The notes beneath the pieces were generated by a model that worked only from the letters and a program-made list of their open reading frames with translations, was not told the origin of the DNA and ran no database searches. Below, piece by piece: positions 1-8,058 of a stretch of 64,000 bases of DNA. Positions within the stretch are counted from its first letter, which is position 1; each line of letters opens with the position of its first letter. The position numbers and the translations under genes were made by a program. Source of the DNA: Qipengyuania xiapuensis (GTDB lineage: Bacteria > Pseudomonadota > Alphaproteobacteria > Sphingomonadales > Sphingomonadaceae); the NCBI RefSeq assembly GCF_019711395.1, contig NZ_JAIGNL010000001.1:992001-1056000 (forward strand), read 5' to 3'.

Positions 1-485
1 TAGATGCCTCGGGTCCGCGGATCGGGGCCACAATCACGCCGCAGCATCTCCACATCAATCGAAACGCCATCCTCGTGGGCGGCATCAGGCCGCACATGTT
101 CTGCCTGCCGGTGGCGAAGCGAGAAGAGCATCGCCTCGCGCTGCGCAAGGCGGCGACGGGCGGCTCGGCGAAATATTTCCTCGGCACCGACAGCGCGCCG
201 CACCACCGGCACGACAAGGAAAGCGCCTGCGGCTGTGCAGGCATCTTCAACGCCCCCTTCGCGCTCGAAAGCTATGTGACGGTCTTCGATGAAGAGGGTG
301 CGCTTGACCGCTTCGAGGCGTTCGCGAGCCTCAACGGCCCCGCCTTCTATGGCCTTCCGGTCAACGAGGGGGATGTGACGCTCGAGAAAGCGCAAGTCGA
401 GGTGCCGGCCGAAGTGAATGGCGGAGCGGCCGAAATCGTGCCGTTCCACGCAGGCGAAACGCTCAGCTGGCGACTGGCTTCCTAG
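1..485 (+). CDS. pyrC: Dihydroorotase, C-terminal part (partial at window edge)
   Basis: This is the 3' part of a type II dihydroorotase, which cyclises carbamoyl-aspartate to dihydroorotate in pyrimidine synthesis in the cytosol. The reading frame is open from base 3, so the start lies outside the window. The visible 160 residues contain family landmarks in order: an ITPQHL stretch with its histidine, INRNAILVGG, the IRPHMFCLPV segment, the TGGSAKYFLGTDSAPH block carrying the metal/catalytic aspartate, and a GCAGIFNAP stretch near the C terminus. The stop at 483-485 lies inside the convergent rarD gene: the two 3' ends overlap by 23 bases. The identification is strong from motifs; nothing can be said about the promoter. 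Confidence 0.95.
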   Translation, partial: DASGPRIGATITPQHLHINRNAILVGGIRPHMFCLPVAKREEHRLALRKAATGGSAKYFLGTDSAPHHRHDKESACGCAGIFNAPFALESYVTVFDEEGALDRFEAFASLNGPAFYGLPVNEGDVTLEKAQVEVPAEVNGGAAEIVPFHAGETLSWRLAS

Positions 486-1365
486 AGCGCGACCAAAGGT
501 CCCATACAAAGACGGAAGCAGCAAGCCAGATGCAGGCGAAGCATGCTGCCTGCACGGGTTTCAGTTCCTCTCCGAACACGGTCAGGCCGAGCAGGAAGAC
601 GATGCTCGGCGCGAGGAACTGGATGAAGCCGAGCGTTGAGTAAGGCAGCAGGCGGGCCGCGATGGCGAAGAGAAGCAGCGGGACGGCGGTCAACGCGCCG
701 CCCAGCATGATCGCAAGGCTCAGGTCGAGCGACTGGGTGAACGAAGAGCCCGCTGCGCTCTGCGCGAAGTACCAGGCAACGCCCGCGGCGGGGATGAGCA
801 GGATCATGGATTCGATCGTCAGGCCGGGCAGTGCGCCGACATCGACTTGCTTGCGGATGACGCCGTAGGCACCGAAGCTCATCGCCAGCGTCAGGCTGAT
901 CCACAAGGTGGTGAGAGCGCCGCCGAGCAGCAGCGAAACGCCGAAAGCGGCAATCGCCACGGCTGCCCACTGGAAGCGTGACAGCCGCTCTTTCAGGAGC
1001 AGCGTGCCGAGCAGCACGTTCAGCAGCGGGTTGATGTAATAGCCGAGGCTCGCGGCGTAGACGTAATTGTTCTGGATCGACCAGACGTAGACGACCCAAT
1101 TCACCGCGATGAGCGCCGAAGACAGCAGCAGCCAGCCCATGGTCCGCGGATTGGTCAGCGCGGCACGCAACTGCGGCAGCTGCTTGCGAAACGCGACGAT
1201 CAGCAGGCACAGCGGCAAGGTCCAGATGATCCGCCAGCCGACAAATTCGAACGCCGGAACCTCGCGCACGAGGATCAGGTAGAGCGGCAGGAAACCCCAT
1301 ATGACATAGGCGCCGAGCGCTGCCCACAGGCCCGTCTTCGGGTGTTCGGTTTCTGTCGTCCCCAT
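463..1365 (-). CDS. rarD: RarD-type EamA/DMT family permease
   Basis: A 300-residue inner-membrane protein of the drug/metabolite transporter superfamily with about ten predicted membrane spans and the RarD hallmark near the N terminus (YVIWGFLPLYLILVREVP) followed by EFVGWRIIW. RarD homologues were named for chloramphenicol sensitivity, but their substrate is not established, so no substrate is assigned here. I chose the ATG at 1365 because the first hydrophobic span starts about 12 residues later; an upstream in-frame start at 1404 would add an Arg-rich tail and has no better ribosome site. The gene converges on pyrC with overlapping 3' ends and is divergent from the glycine-zipper gene. 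Confidence 0.88.
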   Translation of the reverse strand: MGTTETEHPKTGLWAALGAYVIWGFLPLYLILVREVPAFEFVGWRIIWTLPLCLLIVAFRKQLPQLRAALTNPRTMGWLLLSSALIAVNWVVYVWSIQNNYVYAASLGYYINPLLNVLLGTLLLKERLSRFQWAAVAIAAFGVSLLLGGALTTLWISLTLAMSFGAYGVIRKQVDVGALPGLTIESMILLIPAAGVAWYFAQSAAGSSFTQSLDLSLAIMLGGALTAVPLLLFAIAARLLPYSTLGFIQFLAPSIVFLLGLTVFGEELKPVQAACFACIWLAASVFVWDLWSRSRKPVAS

Positions 1366-1548
1366 GAATGAAGCGCGCCTAGGGCCTGCCATTCGGGGCC
1401 GCAAGCTTCATCTCGTCGCTGCCAGATATTCGGCTCGTCGATTAACGCAAATCTGACGTTCGCGTTGCATTCTGTTCAGATTGGTGGGCGTAAACCTTAA
1501 CGGCATCGGGACTCTTCGAGTCGCATACGATCCACAGGACACTGACCC

Positions 1549-2055
1549 ATGAACCGCATTCTGAAGACTGCATCGCTCGCATTGGCCGCCTCCGGCCTCA
1601 CGCTCGCCGTCCCCGCGGCGGCTGCACCCATTCCTGCCCATGCTGCACCTGCCGCGAATGCTGCGGTAGGCGACACCGTCTACGAGCACGGTAATGGGCA
1701 CCACAAGCACAAGCGCCACAAGCACCGCGACTATCACGGCCGTCACTATGACGACCGCCGCTATTACGATGACCGTCGCTACTACCGCGAACGCCCCTAC
1801 TACATGCGCTATGACCGCAACTGGGGTCAGCCGGTCTATCGCGATACCCGCATCTGGCGTGGCCGCGACAACCGCTACTATTGCGAGAAGGACGACGGCA
1901 CGACCGGCCTGCTGGTCGGTGCAGGTGTCGGCGCGCTGATCGGTCATGAAGTCGCCGGTCGCGGCGGTGACCGTACGCTGGGCGCCATCATCGGCGGTGC
2001 CGCAGGTGCGCTCCTCGGTCGCTCGATCGACCGCTCCAGCACCCGCTGCGGATAA
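1549..2055 (+). CDS. Exported glycine-zipper (17 kDa antigen-like) protein with Tyr/Arg/His-rich middle
   Basis: A 168-residue protein with a clear signal peptide (about residues 1-26, ending in AAAA before PIP). Residues about 48-110 are rich in His, Lys, Arg and Tyr, with repeated DDRRYY blocks like the basic linker of RcnB-type envelope proteins. Residues about 122-160 form a glycine zipper: GLLVGAGVGALIGHEVAG and, after a short turn, LGAIIGGAAGALLGRSI. Such two-hairpin glycine zippers occur in SlyB/17-kDa surface antigens and insert in or lie against the outer membrane. There is no lipobox cysteine, so it is probably a periplasmic or peripheral envelope protein. The gene stands alone, divergent from rarD and convergent with astD. 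Exact role unknown. Confidence 0.8.
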   Translation: MNRILKTASLALAASGLTLAVPAAAAPIPAHAAPAANAAVGDTVYEHGNGHHKHKRHKHRDYHGRHYDDRRYYDDRRYYRERPYYMRYDRNWGQPVYRDTRIWRGRDNRYYCEKDDGTTGLLVGAGVGALIGHEVAGRGGDRTLGAIIGGAAGALLGRSIDRSSTRCG

Positions 2056-2095
2056 TTGAACGAGCTTCGGGCTGCGCCCACCCGCAGTCCGGAGG

Positions 2096-2109
2096 CGACC
2101 TTCGGGTCG
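2096..2109. other. UUCG-capped small hairpin between convergent genes
   Basis: A 5-bp stem CGACC/GGTCG closed by a TTCG tetraloop lies in the 102-base gap between the glycine-zipper gene and astD. A second short GGGC/GCCC stem followed by TTTT lies at 2145-2159. Together they may end transcription from the left, but neither is a strong terminator. Confidence 0.3.
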
Positions 2110-2157
2110 TGCTGGGCGTCGTCTGCATCCTCCACAAGAGGAGCGGGCGGCGCCCTT

Positions 2158-3606
2158 TTACTTGTGGGCGTCCTTGCTCTTGCGCGTCGGCTTCACCGAA
2201 TCCTTGAGGCCCACGCCGATGCTGGCGCGCGGCTGGTCCAGTTCGGTGCTGGCTACCGGATAGGCGCAGTAATCTGCCGCGTAATAGGCCGCGGGACGGT
2301 GATTGCCCGACAGGCCGATGCCGCCGAAGGGCGCAGCTGAGGAAGCGCCGTTGGTCGGGCGGTTCCAGTTGACGATACCGGCGCGCGTCTCGTTCCAGAA
2401 GCGTTCGAAATCATCGGGCTTGCCGCCGATCAGCGATGCCGAAAGACCGTAACGCGTGTTGTTTGCCTCGGCGATGGCCTCGTCGAAGTCCTTGACCCTG
2501 ATCACCTGCAAGAGTGGGCCGAACAGTTCGACGTCAGGGCGTTCGGCGATTGCAGTGGTGTCGATCAGGCCCGGAGTGAGAAAGGGAAGGTCCTCGTCAG
2601 GGCGGGTCATCGGGAGAATTTCCTCGCCGCCGTGCGATGCCAGCGCATCGTAGCTGTTCATCAGCAGCTCGGCGGTTTCGTTGTCGATCACCGTGCCCAT
2701 GAAAGGCTGCGGTTCGGCAAAGGGCTCGTCGACCACCAGCCGCTCCGCCAAGGCTTTCACGGCCGGGACGATCTCGTCATACATGCTATCGATCACGACA
2801 AGGCGCCGGGCGGCGGTGCAGCGCTGGCCCGCGGTGGTGAAGGCCGACTGGACGATCGTGACGGCAGCATCCTCGATCTTGGGCGTATCGAGCACGACGA
2901 TCGGATTGTTGCCGCCCATCTCCAGCGCGACGATCTTCGAAGGATCGCTCGCGAGCTTGCGGTTGATCGCAATCCCGCCGCGCGCGGAACCGGTGAACAG
3001 CACGCCGTTGACGTCGGGATGGGCGACCAGCGCCTTGCCCGCTTCGGGTCCGCCATGGAGCACCTGGACGACGTCCTCGGGCACGCCGGCCTCATGGAAC
3101 AGCTTCACAAGAAATTCGCCCACTGCAGGGGTCTTTTCCGAGGGCTTGAAGACGACGACATTGCCCGCGATCAGCGCCGGGACGATGTGGCCGTTGGGAA
3201 GATGGGCAGGGAAGTTGTACGGCCCGAGCACGGCCATGACCCCGTGCGGCTTGTGGCGCAGGGCTGCCGATCCCTGCAGCGCGCTGTCGAGCTTCTTCTG
3301 GCCGGTACGCTCGGCATAGGCCGAGATCGAGATCTCGACCTTGTTCTTTACCGCTTCGACTTCGGTGCGCGCTTCCCACAGGGGCTTGCCTGTTTCGCGG
3401 GCGATGAGTTCAGCGAAAGGCTCGGCGTGCTTGAGGACCTCGTTGGCGAAACGTCGCATGGCTTCCATGCGCTGGCCCACGCTTTCGCGGACCCAGACGC
3501 CGCGTGCGCCGACGGCGCGTTTCATCACTTCGTCTACGTTGCCGGCCTTGCCGCGCCAGATCACGTTGCCTGTCGCGGGCTCGGTGGAAACCATCTTATC
3601 GGACAC
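2158..3606 (-). CDS. astD: Succinylglutamate-semialdehyde dehydrogenase
   Basis: A 482-residue NAD-dependent aldehyde dehydrogenase matching AstD, the step of the arginine succinyltransferase pathway that oxidises N-succinylglutamate semialdehyde to N-succinylglutamate. Visible landmarks are VLGPYNFPAHLPNGHI, the FTGSARGG nucleotide-binding segment, the catalytic Glu in ALEMGGNNP, the nucleophile Cys in AGQRCTAARR, and FGGIGLSGNHRP near the C terminus; AstD-type enzymes have this last segment. The start is the GTG at 3606, preceded by AGGGA at a workable spacing; the ATG four codons later has no ribosome site. No astA, astB or astE is adjacent: the upstream same-strand neighbour is selO, 73 bases away. 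The real substrate could therefore be a related semialdehyde. Confidence 0.85.
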   Translation of the reverse strand: MSDKMVSTEPATGNVIWRGKAGNVDEVMKRAVGARGVWVRESVGQRMEAMRRFANEVLKHAEPFAELIARETGKPLWEARTEVEAVKNKVEISISAYAERTGQKKLDSALQGSAALRHKPHGVMAVLGPYNFPAHLPNGHIVPALIAGNVVVFKPSEKTPAVGEFLVKLFHEAGVPEDVVQVLHGGPEAGKALVAHPDVNGVLFTGSARGGIAINRKLASDPSKIVALEMGGNNPIVVLDTPKIEDAAVTIVQSAFTTAGQRCTAARRLVVIDSMYDEIVPAVKALAERLVVDEPFAEPQPFMGTVIDNETAELLMNSYDALASHGGEEILPMTRPDEDLPFLTPGLIDTTAIAERPDVELFGPLLQVIRVKDFDEAIAEANNTRYGLSASLIGGKPDDFERFWNETRAGIVNWNRPTNGASSAAPFGGIGLSGNHRPAAYYAADYCAYPVASTELDQPRASIGVGLKDSVKPTRKSKDAHK

Positions 3607-3679
3607 AGAGCGTCTTCCCTAACCCGTCGCCTTTTGTGCAACGGCTATGTGACCTTGTCGCCCTCGCGTCAAATGGGGA

Positions 3680-5101
3680 TTAGGCCTTGTGCCCACTTGG
3701 CGCGGGCGCAGGGCCGTGCGCTTCTCCCATCCTCCTGAGGCGCTCGACCTTGTCCTGCAGCGGCTGCCAGTCGTCGCGTTCGTCGATGGCAGACCAGATC
3801 GCTTCCACCTCGTCGATCAGCATGCTCTCAGGCGCGTTTTCCTCCCAGTAGGGGTGGCTGTCCTCGACCTTGCGATATCCGGCGAGGATATCGGCGAGAT
3901 CGCCTTCGGAACCGCGTCCGGCGCGATTGCGGTAGAAGAAGGCATCGGGCTGCTCGCCGCTGTCGGCCATCGCCGCCTCGCATGCGCCGACGAGCTTGCC
4001 GTCGTCCTCGACACCGCGACTCTCAACGCCGAGCCGCCAGCACCAGCGCCTGCCCACCGCCGCCATGTAAAGCGGGCCGAAGCGTTCCATCGCGGCAATC
4101 AGCGGCGGTGCGTCGGCGAGCAGGCGAAGGGCGATGGCGAACTGGCCGCAATTCCAATGGAGAGCTTCCGGCTGCCGCCCGAAGGCATAGAGCCCCGCGT
4201 GGTCGAAATAGGCTGCGGTGAAACCGGGCTCCCACTTGGGCAGGAAGCGCCAGGGGCCGTAGTCGAAGCTCTCGCCCGAGATGTTCATGTTGTCGGTGTT
4301 GAGCACGCCATGGACGAAGCCTGCCACCATCCAGCTGGCGGCGAGATCGGCGAGCCGTTCGACGACGAGATGCATCAGCCGCACGGCGGGTTCGTCGCGG
4401 CCAGGTGCATCCTCGGGCGGAGGCGGCCCGGGGAATTGTTCGAGGCAGTAGTCCACGAGCGCTTCCATCTGCTCCTGCTCTTCGAGCGCAAGCAGGCGCT
4501 GGAACGTGCCGATGCGGATATGACCGTGGCTGAGCCGGGTCATCACCGAGGACCGAGTGGGGGAAGGCTCGTCGCCGCGGGTGAGCTCTTCGCCCGTCTC
4601 GACGATGCTGAACGTCTTCGAAGTATAGACGCCCAGCGCCTCGAGCATTTCGGTCGCGAGGATTTCGCGCACACCGCCCTTGAGCGTCAGCCTGCCGTCG
4701 CCATCGCGGCTCCACGGTGTCTGGCCCGAACCTTTCGTGCCGAGGTCGAGCAGGCGATTCTCTCCATCGCGCATCTGGGCGAACAGGAAACCGCGACCGT
4801 CGCCAAGGTCGGGATTGTAAGTGCGGAACTGGTGGCCGTGATACCTGAGCGCGAGGGGCTGGGGCAGGTTGTCGGGCAGCGGTTCGAAACGTCCGAAGTG
4901 GCGCACCCATGCTTCGTCGCACAGGTCGTCGAGCCCTACTGCTGCGGCCCAGCGATCATTGCGAAATCGCAATTCCGCCTTGGGAAATGCGGCCGCCTCG
5001 ACCGGGTCGCCAAGCCATTCCGCAAGCTCGGTGATAGGCGTTTCGGGGCGGTATTCTGCTTGTTCGGGGGCGCTCGGCATGGGTGCGGGGATGGGGTTCA
5101 T
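3680..5101 (-). CDS. selO: Protein adenylyltransferase SelO (YdiU family)
   Basis: A 473-residue member of the SelO pseudokinase family. SelO transfers AMP from ATP to Ser, Thr or Tyr of target proteins and is linked to oxidative-stress defence and S-glutathionylation in bacteria. Family motifs are present in order: YHGHQF, NPDLGDGRGFLFAQ, LGTKGSGQTPWSRDGDGRLTLKGG is the nucleotide-binding region (only its first part need be cited: GTKGSGQTPWSR), RTSSVMTRLSHGHIRIGTFQ-like segment around residues 165-185, and NTDNMNISGESFDYGP with the metal-binding Asn and Asp. It is close to the usual length for the bacterial family. The ATG at 5101 is preferred over a TTG five codons upstream. It shares strand with astD downstream and diverges from an alpha/beta hydrolase. 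Confidence 0.92.
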   Translation of the reverse strand: MNPIPAPMPSAPEQAEYRPETPITELAEWLGDPVEAAAFPKAELRFRNDRWAAAVGLDDLCDEAWVRHFGRFEPLPDNLPQPLALRYHGHQFRTYNPDLGDGRGFLFAQMRDGENRLLDLGTKGSGQTPWSRDGDGRLTLKGGVREILATEMLEALGVYTSKTFSIVETGEELTRGDEPSPTRSSVMTRLSHGHIRIGTFQRLLALEEQEQMEALVDYCLEQFPGPPPPEDAPGRDEPAVRLMHLVVERLADLAASWMVAGFVHGVLNTDNMNISGESFDYGPWRFLPKWEPGFTAAYFDHAGLYAFGRQPEALHWNCGQFAIALRLLADAPPLIAAMERFGPLYMAAVGRRWCWRLGVESRGVEDDGKLVGACEAAMADSGEQPDAFFYRNRAGRGSEGDLADILAGYRKVEDSHPYWEENAPESMLIDEVEAIWSAIDERDDWQPLQDKVERLRRMGEAHGPAPAPSGHKA

Positions 5102-5160
5102 TGCGCTACCATGCAAGTCGTCTCTCGAAATTTGCGTCAGGGCGCGCTAACTCGCCTTCC

Positions 5161-6030
5161 ATGGATAGCGAATTCAGCGAACGCAGCTGGCAGAGCCCCG
5201 ACGGGCTGGAGCTGTATTTCCGCGACTATGCGGGTGACGACAGCGGCAAGGTGCCCGTCGTCTGTCTGCACGGCCTCACCCGCAACAGCCGCGATTTCGA
5301 AGGCCTTGCGCCGCATATCGCCGCGCTCGGTCACCGCGTGATCGTGCCCGACATGCGCGGACGCGGCCAAAGCGCATATGCCGACGATAGCGCGACCTAT
5401 GCAGTGCCGACCTATATAGCCGACGTCATGGCGCTGCTCGAGCAGGAGGGCATCGACCGCTATGTTTCGATCGGCACCTCGATGGGCGGGTTGATGACTA
5501 TGCTCATCGCGCAGTTCGCGCCCGAGAAGATTGCCGGCGCGCTGATCAACGATATCGGACCGGTGGTCGACCCGCGCGGGATCGAGAAGATCCGCACCTA
5601 TCTAGGCAAGGGCGGCAGCTTCCCGACCTGGATGCACGCGGCCCGATCGCTGGAAGAGGTGCATGGCGCCTCGCATCCTACCTTCGAGACGAACGACTGG
5701 ATCGCCATGGCGAAGCGTTCGATGACGTTGTGCAACAACGGCCGCATCGCTTTCGATTACGACATGAAGATCGCCGATCCGTTCAACGATGCGGACGAAA
5801 ATGCGGTGCCGCCCGACCTGTGGCCCGGTTTCGACGCGCTGGCGGACAAGCCGCTGGTGCTGGTGCGCGGTGAAGTGTCCGAGATCCTCAGCGCGGAAAC
5901 TCTCTCGCTGATGCAGAAGCGCGCGCCCGATGCCGATACGGTGATCGTGCCCAAGGCGGGCCACGCACCGACGCTCGACGAGCCAGAGGTCCGCAGCGCC
6001 GTCGACGCGCTTCTTTCCTCCGTCAAATGA
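5161..6030 (+). CDS. Alpha/beta hydrolase
   Basis: A 289-residue cytosolic alpha/beta-fold hydrolase with no signal peptide. The oxyanion-side HGLTRNS segment is at residues 37-43, the nucleophile elbow GTSMGG places the catalytic serine at 107, and the catalytic histidine is at about 268 in KAGHAPTLDEP. The acid position that usually reads SD in this family reads SE here (RGEVSEILS), so the triad may use glutamate. The ATG at 5161 was chosen because homologous sequence begins there; an upstream in-frame start at 5083 overlaps selO's start region. Its stop overlaps the start of the glycosyltransferase by 4 bases (ATGA), so the two are translationally coupled. Substrate unknown. Confidence 0.85.
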   Translation: MDSEFSERSWQSPDGLELYFRDYAGDDSGKVPVVCLHGLTRNSRDFEGLAPHIAALGHRVIVPDMRGRGQSAYADDSATYAVPTYIADVMALLEQEGIDRYVSIGTSMGGLMTMLIAQFAPEKIAGALINDIGPVVDPRGIEKIRTYLGKGGSFPTWMHAARSLEEVHGASHPTFETNDWIAMAKRSMTLCNNGRIAFDYDMKIADPFNDADENAVPPDLWPGFDALADKPLVLVRGEVSEILSAETLSLMQKRAPDADTVIVPKAGHAPTLDEPEVRSAVDALLSSVK

Positions 6031-7130
6031 GCAAGCACTCCGACGGCATTCCGCCGCACGTCCTCCACGTATGCCCCGATCGCGAGGCGATGGAGCGTAT
6101 CGCCAGCTACGGGCGCAAGCTGCGCCACACGGTCGTGACCGGTGACGAGCTTGTCATGCAGGCCGCACCGCGCGGGCTGACCATCAAGCAGGCCTCGCAT
6201 TTCCCTTCGCTACAGGGGCTTCCGTCGCCCGGACGCATGCAGAAGCTGGCGCGCGCGATGACGCCCTTCGACCTCGTGCTGACGCATGGCTGGGACGCTC
6301 TGGACGTCGCGATGGCGCATACGCTGTTCAAGGATGCGATGCAGCTGCCGCCGCTGGTCCACCACGAGAGCGATCTGGGTGAAAAGGAAGCGGTGAGGCT
6401 TTCGAAGAAGCGCACCTGGTACCGCCGCATCGCGCTCGGCAAGTCATCGGGCCTCGTGGTGCCGTCCGAGAAGCTCGAGGAGATCGCCCTGGTCGACTGG
6501 CAGCAGCCGCTCGGCAGGGTGAAACGCATCGCGCCGGGCGTCGACACCAAGGCCTTCGCCAAGAAGCCCAAGACCGACGGTTTCCGGATGATCAAGCGCG
6601 AGGGCGAACGCTGGCTCGGCACGCACGCCGCTTCGGGCGACCTGCCGACGCTGGCGAGCGCATTTGCGGCGCTCGGCAAGGATTGGCAGCTGATCATCCT
6701 CGGCGAAGGTGATCGCAGCGAGATCGAGCCGCTGGTCGACAGGATGGAAATGAACGACCGCGTGCATTGGCTTGGCAGCGTCGGAACGCCGGAGAAGGTC
6801 TTCGGCCTGTTCGACATCTTCGCCGTGGCGGGTCACGCCGATGGGTTCCCCGTTCCCGTCGTGCAGGCGATGGCGTCGGGCGTACCCGTGGTCGCGCCCG
6901 ACGATGGCGAGATCGCCCACACCGTGGCAGAGCCGACCCGCGAACAGCTGTTCCAGCATGGTAACGAGGCCGCGTTGACCGAGAAACTGGTGACGCTCTC
7001 GCGCGATCCGCAGGCGCGAAGGGACGCGGGCGAGGCCAACCGCGCGCATGCGGTGGCCGCATATGACCGTGAAAAGTCGCTCGCGACCTATCGCCGCTTG
7101 TACGGCAGCGCGATGCAGTTCGAGCTCTAG
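6027..7130 (+). CDS. Glycosyltransferase family 4-like protein
   Basis: A 367-residue GT-B fold glycosyltransferase. The C-terminal half carries the group 1 signature: ILGEGDRSEIEPL, DRVHWLGSV, then HADGFPVPVVQAMASGVPVV with acidic donor-binding residues, and EKLVTLSRDP near the end. The N-terminal acceptor domain (residues 1-170) is less typical: it starts with HVLHVCPDREAMERIASYG and contains LVLTHGWDALDVAMAHTL. There is no transmembrane span, so it acts on the cytosolic face. The start codon overlaps the stop of the alpha/beta hydrolase, suggesting a two-gene operon. Donor and acceptor cannot be predicted; lipid or exopolysaccharide decoration is an inference from the family. Confidence 0.85.
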   Translation: MSKHSDGIPPHVLHVCPDREAMERIASYGRKLRHTVVTGDELVMQAAPRGLTIKQASHFPSLQGLPSPGRMQKLARAMTPFDLVLTHGWDALDVAMAHTLFKDAMQLPPLVHHESDLGEKEAVRLSKKRTWYRRIALGKSSGLVVPSEKLEEIALVDWQQPLGRVKRIAPGVDTKAFAKKPKTDGFRMIKREGERWLGTHAASGDLPTLASAFAALGKDWQLIILGEGDRSEIEPLVDRMEMNDRVHWLGSVGTPEKVFGLFDIFAVAGHADGFPVPVVQAMASGVPVVAPDDGEIAHTVAEPTREQLFQHGNEAALTEKLVTLSRDPQARRDAGEANRAHAVAAYDREKSLATYRRLYGSAMQFEL

Positions 7131-7261
7131 CCGCTTTCATCCGCCATTCACGCGGGCGGGGACAGGCTCTTTCCAATGGGCTCGAAGCCATTGCCCTAGC
7201 ACTGCGCGTTGCCTAAAGACCCGCGAACCGAAATCTAGCAAGGACGGGAGCCCGCCCCACA

Positions 7262-8041
7262 GTGGCCCGCACACCCAAGACCGAACCCACCCGCGAAGAG
7301 AAGAAGGCCAAGGCCGAAGCTGCAGAGCAGGAAGCCCTGCTTCGCGAAGTCGACGATGCCGTCCGCCAGGGCGACATGGACCAGTTCCTCACCACTTGGG
7401 GCAAGCCGCTGCTCGGCGTGCTCGCCGTCGGCCTCGCTGCTTTCGGTGGCTACATCTACTGGAACAACCAGCAGGAAGCGCAGCTCGAAAGCTCCAGCGA
7501 AGAACTCGTGCTCGCTCTCGAACAGCTCGAAAACGGCAATGAGGAAAGCGCGATGACGCGCCTCGCCGCGATCGAAGGTGCGGGCAGCGCAGTGATCTCC
7601 GCCAAGATGCTTCGCGCAGGCCAGCTCGCCGAGAACGGCGACGATGAACAGGCCGCCGAACTCCTCGGCGAAATTGCCGACGACGAAAGCGCTCCCGAGC
7701 CGCTGCGCAACCTCGCGCTGATCCGCCGTACTGCGCTGCGCTACGACGCCATGGAGCCGGCCGAAGTGGTTGCCGCAATGCAGCCGCTTGCCGTGCCCGG
7801 CGAGCCGTTCTTTGCCAGCGCGGGCGAATTGCTCGCTCATGCCTATCTCGCGCAGAACAAGCGCGATGAAGCCGGTGCGCTGTTCGGCGAAATCGCGCGT
7901 CACGAGGATACCCCGGAATCCGCGCGCGTGCGCATGCTCAACATGGCAGGCATCCTCGGTGTCGATGCCATCGACGATGTTCAGGAACTGCTCGAATCGC
8001 AGAACGGCAGCAATGCCGGTCCCGAAATCGTAAGCGAATGA
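7262..8041 (+). CDS. Membrane-anchored TPR protein (YfgM-like), BamB neighbour
   Basis: A 259-residue protein with a charged N-terminal cytosolic segment (Lys/Glu rich, residues 1-46), one membrane span at about 49-67 and a periplasmic helical region with TPR-like repeats. This is the architecture of YfgM, which sits next to bamB in many proteobacteria and links the Sec translocon with periplasmic chaperones. The start is GTG at 7262, with GGGAG upstream; no ATG precedes the membrane span at a sensible place. The stop overlaps an in-frame upstream start of bamB, and the two genes are clearly one operon. Function in envelope protein maturation is inferred from family and context. Confidence 0.8.
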   Translation: MARTPKTEPTREEKKAKAEAAEQEALLREVDDAVRQGDMDQFLTTWGKPLLGVLAVGLAAFGGYIYWNNQQEAQLESSSEELVLALEQLENGNEESAMTRLAAIEGAGSAVISAKMLRAGQLAENGDDEQAAELLGEIADDESAPEPLRNLALIRRTALRYDAMEPAEVVAAMQPLAVPGEPFFASAGELLAHAYLAQNKRDEAGALFGEIARHEDTPESARVRMLNMAGILGVDAIDDVQELLESQNGSNAGPEIVSE

Positions 8042-8058
8042 TACGAAACGGAAAACCG

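Noticed and set aside
3689-5341. 550-residue open frame antisense to selO
   Set aside because: Long antisense frames are common at this GC content; it has no family motif, while the opposite strand encodes a complete SelO.
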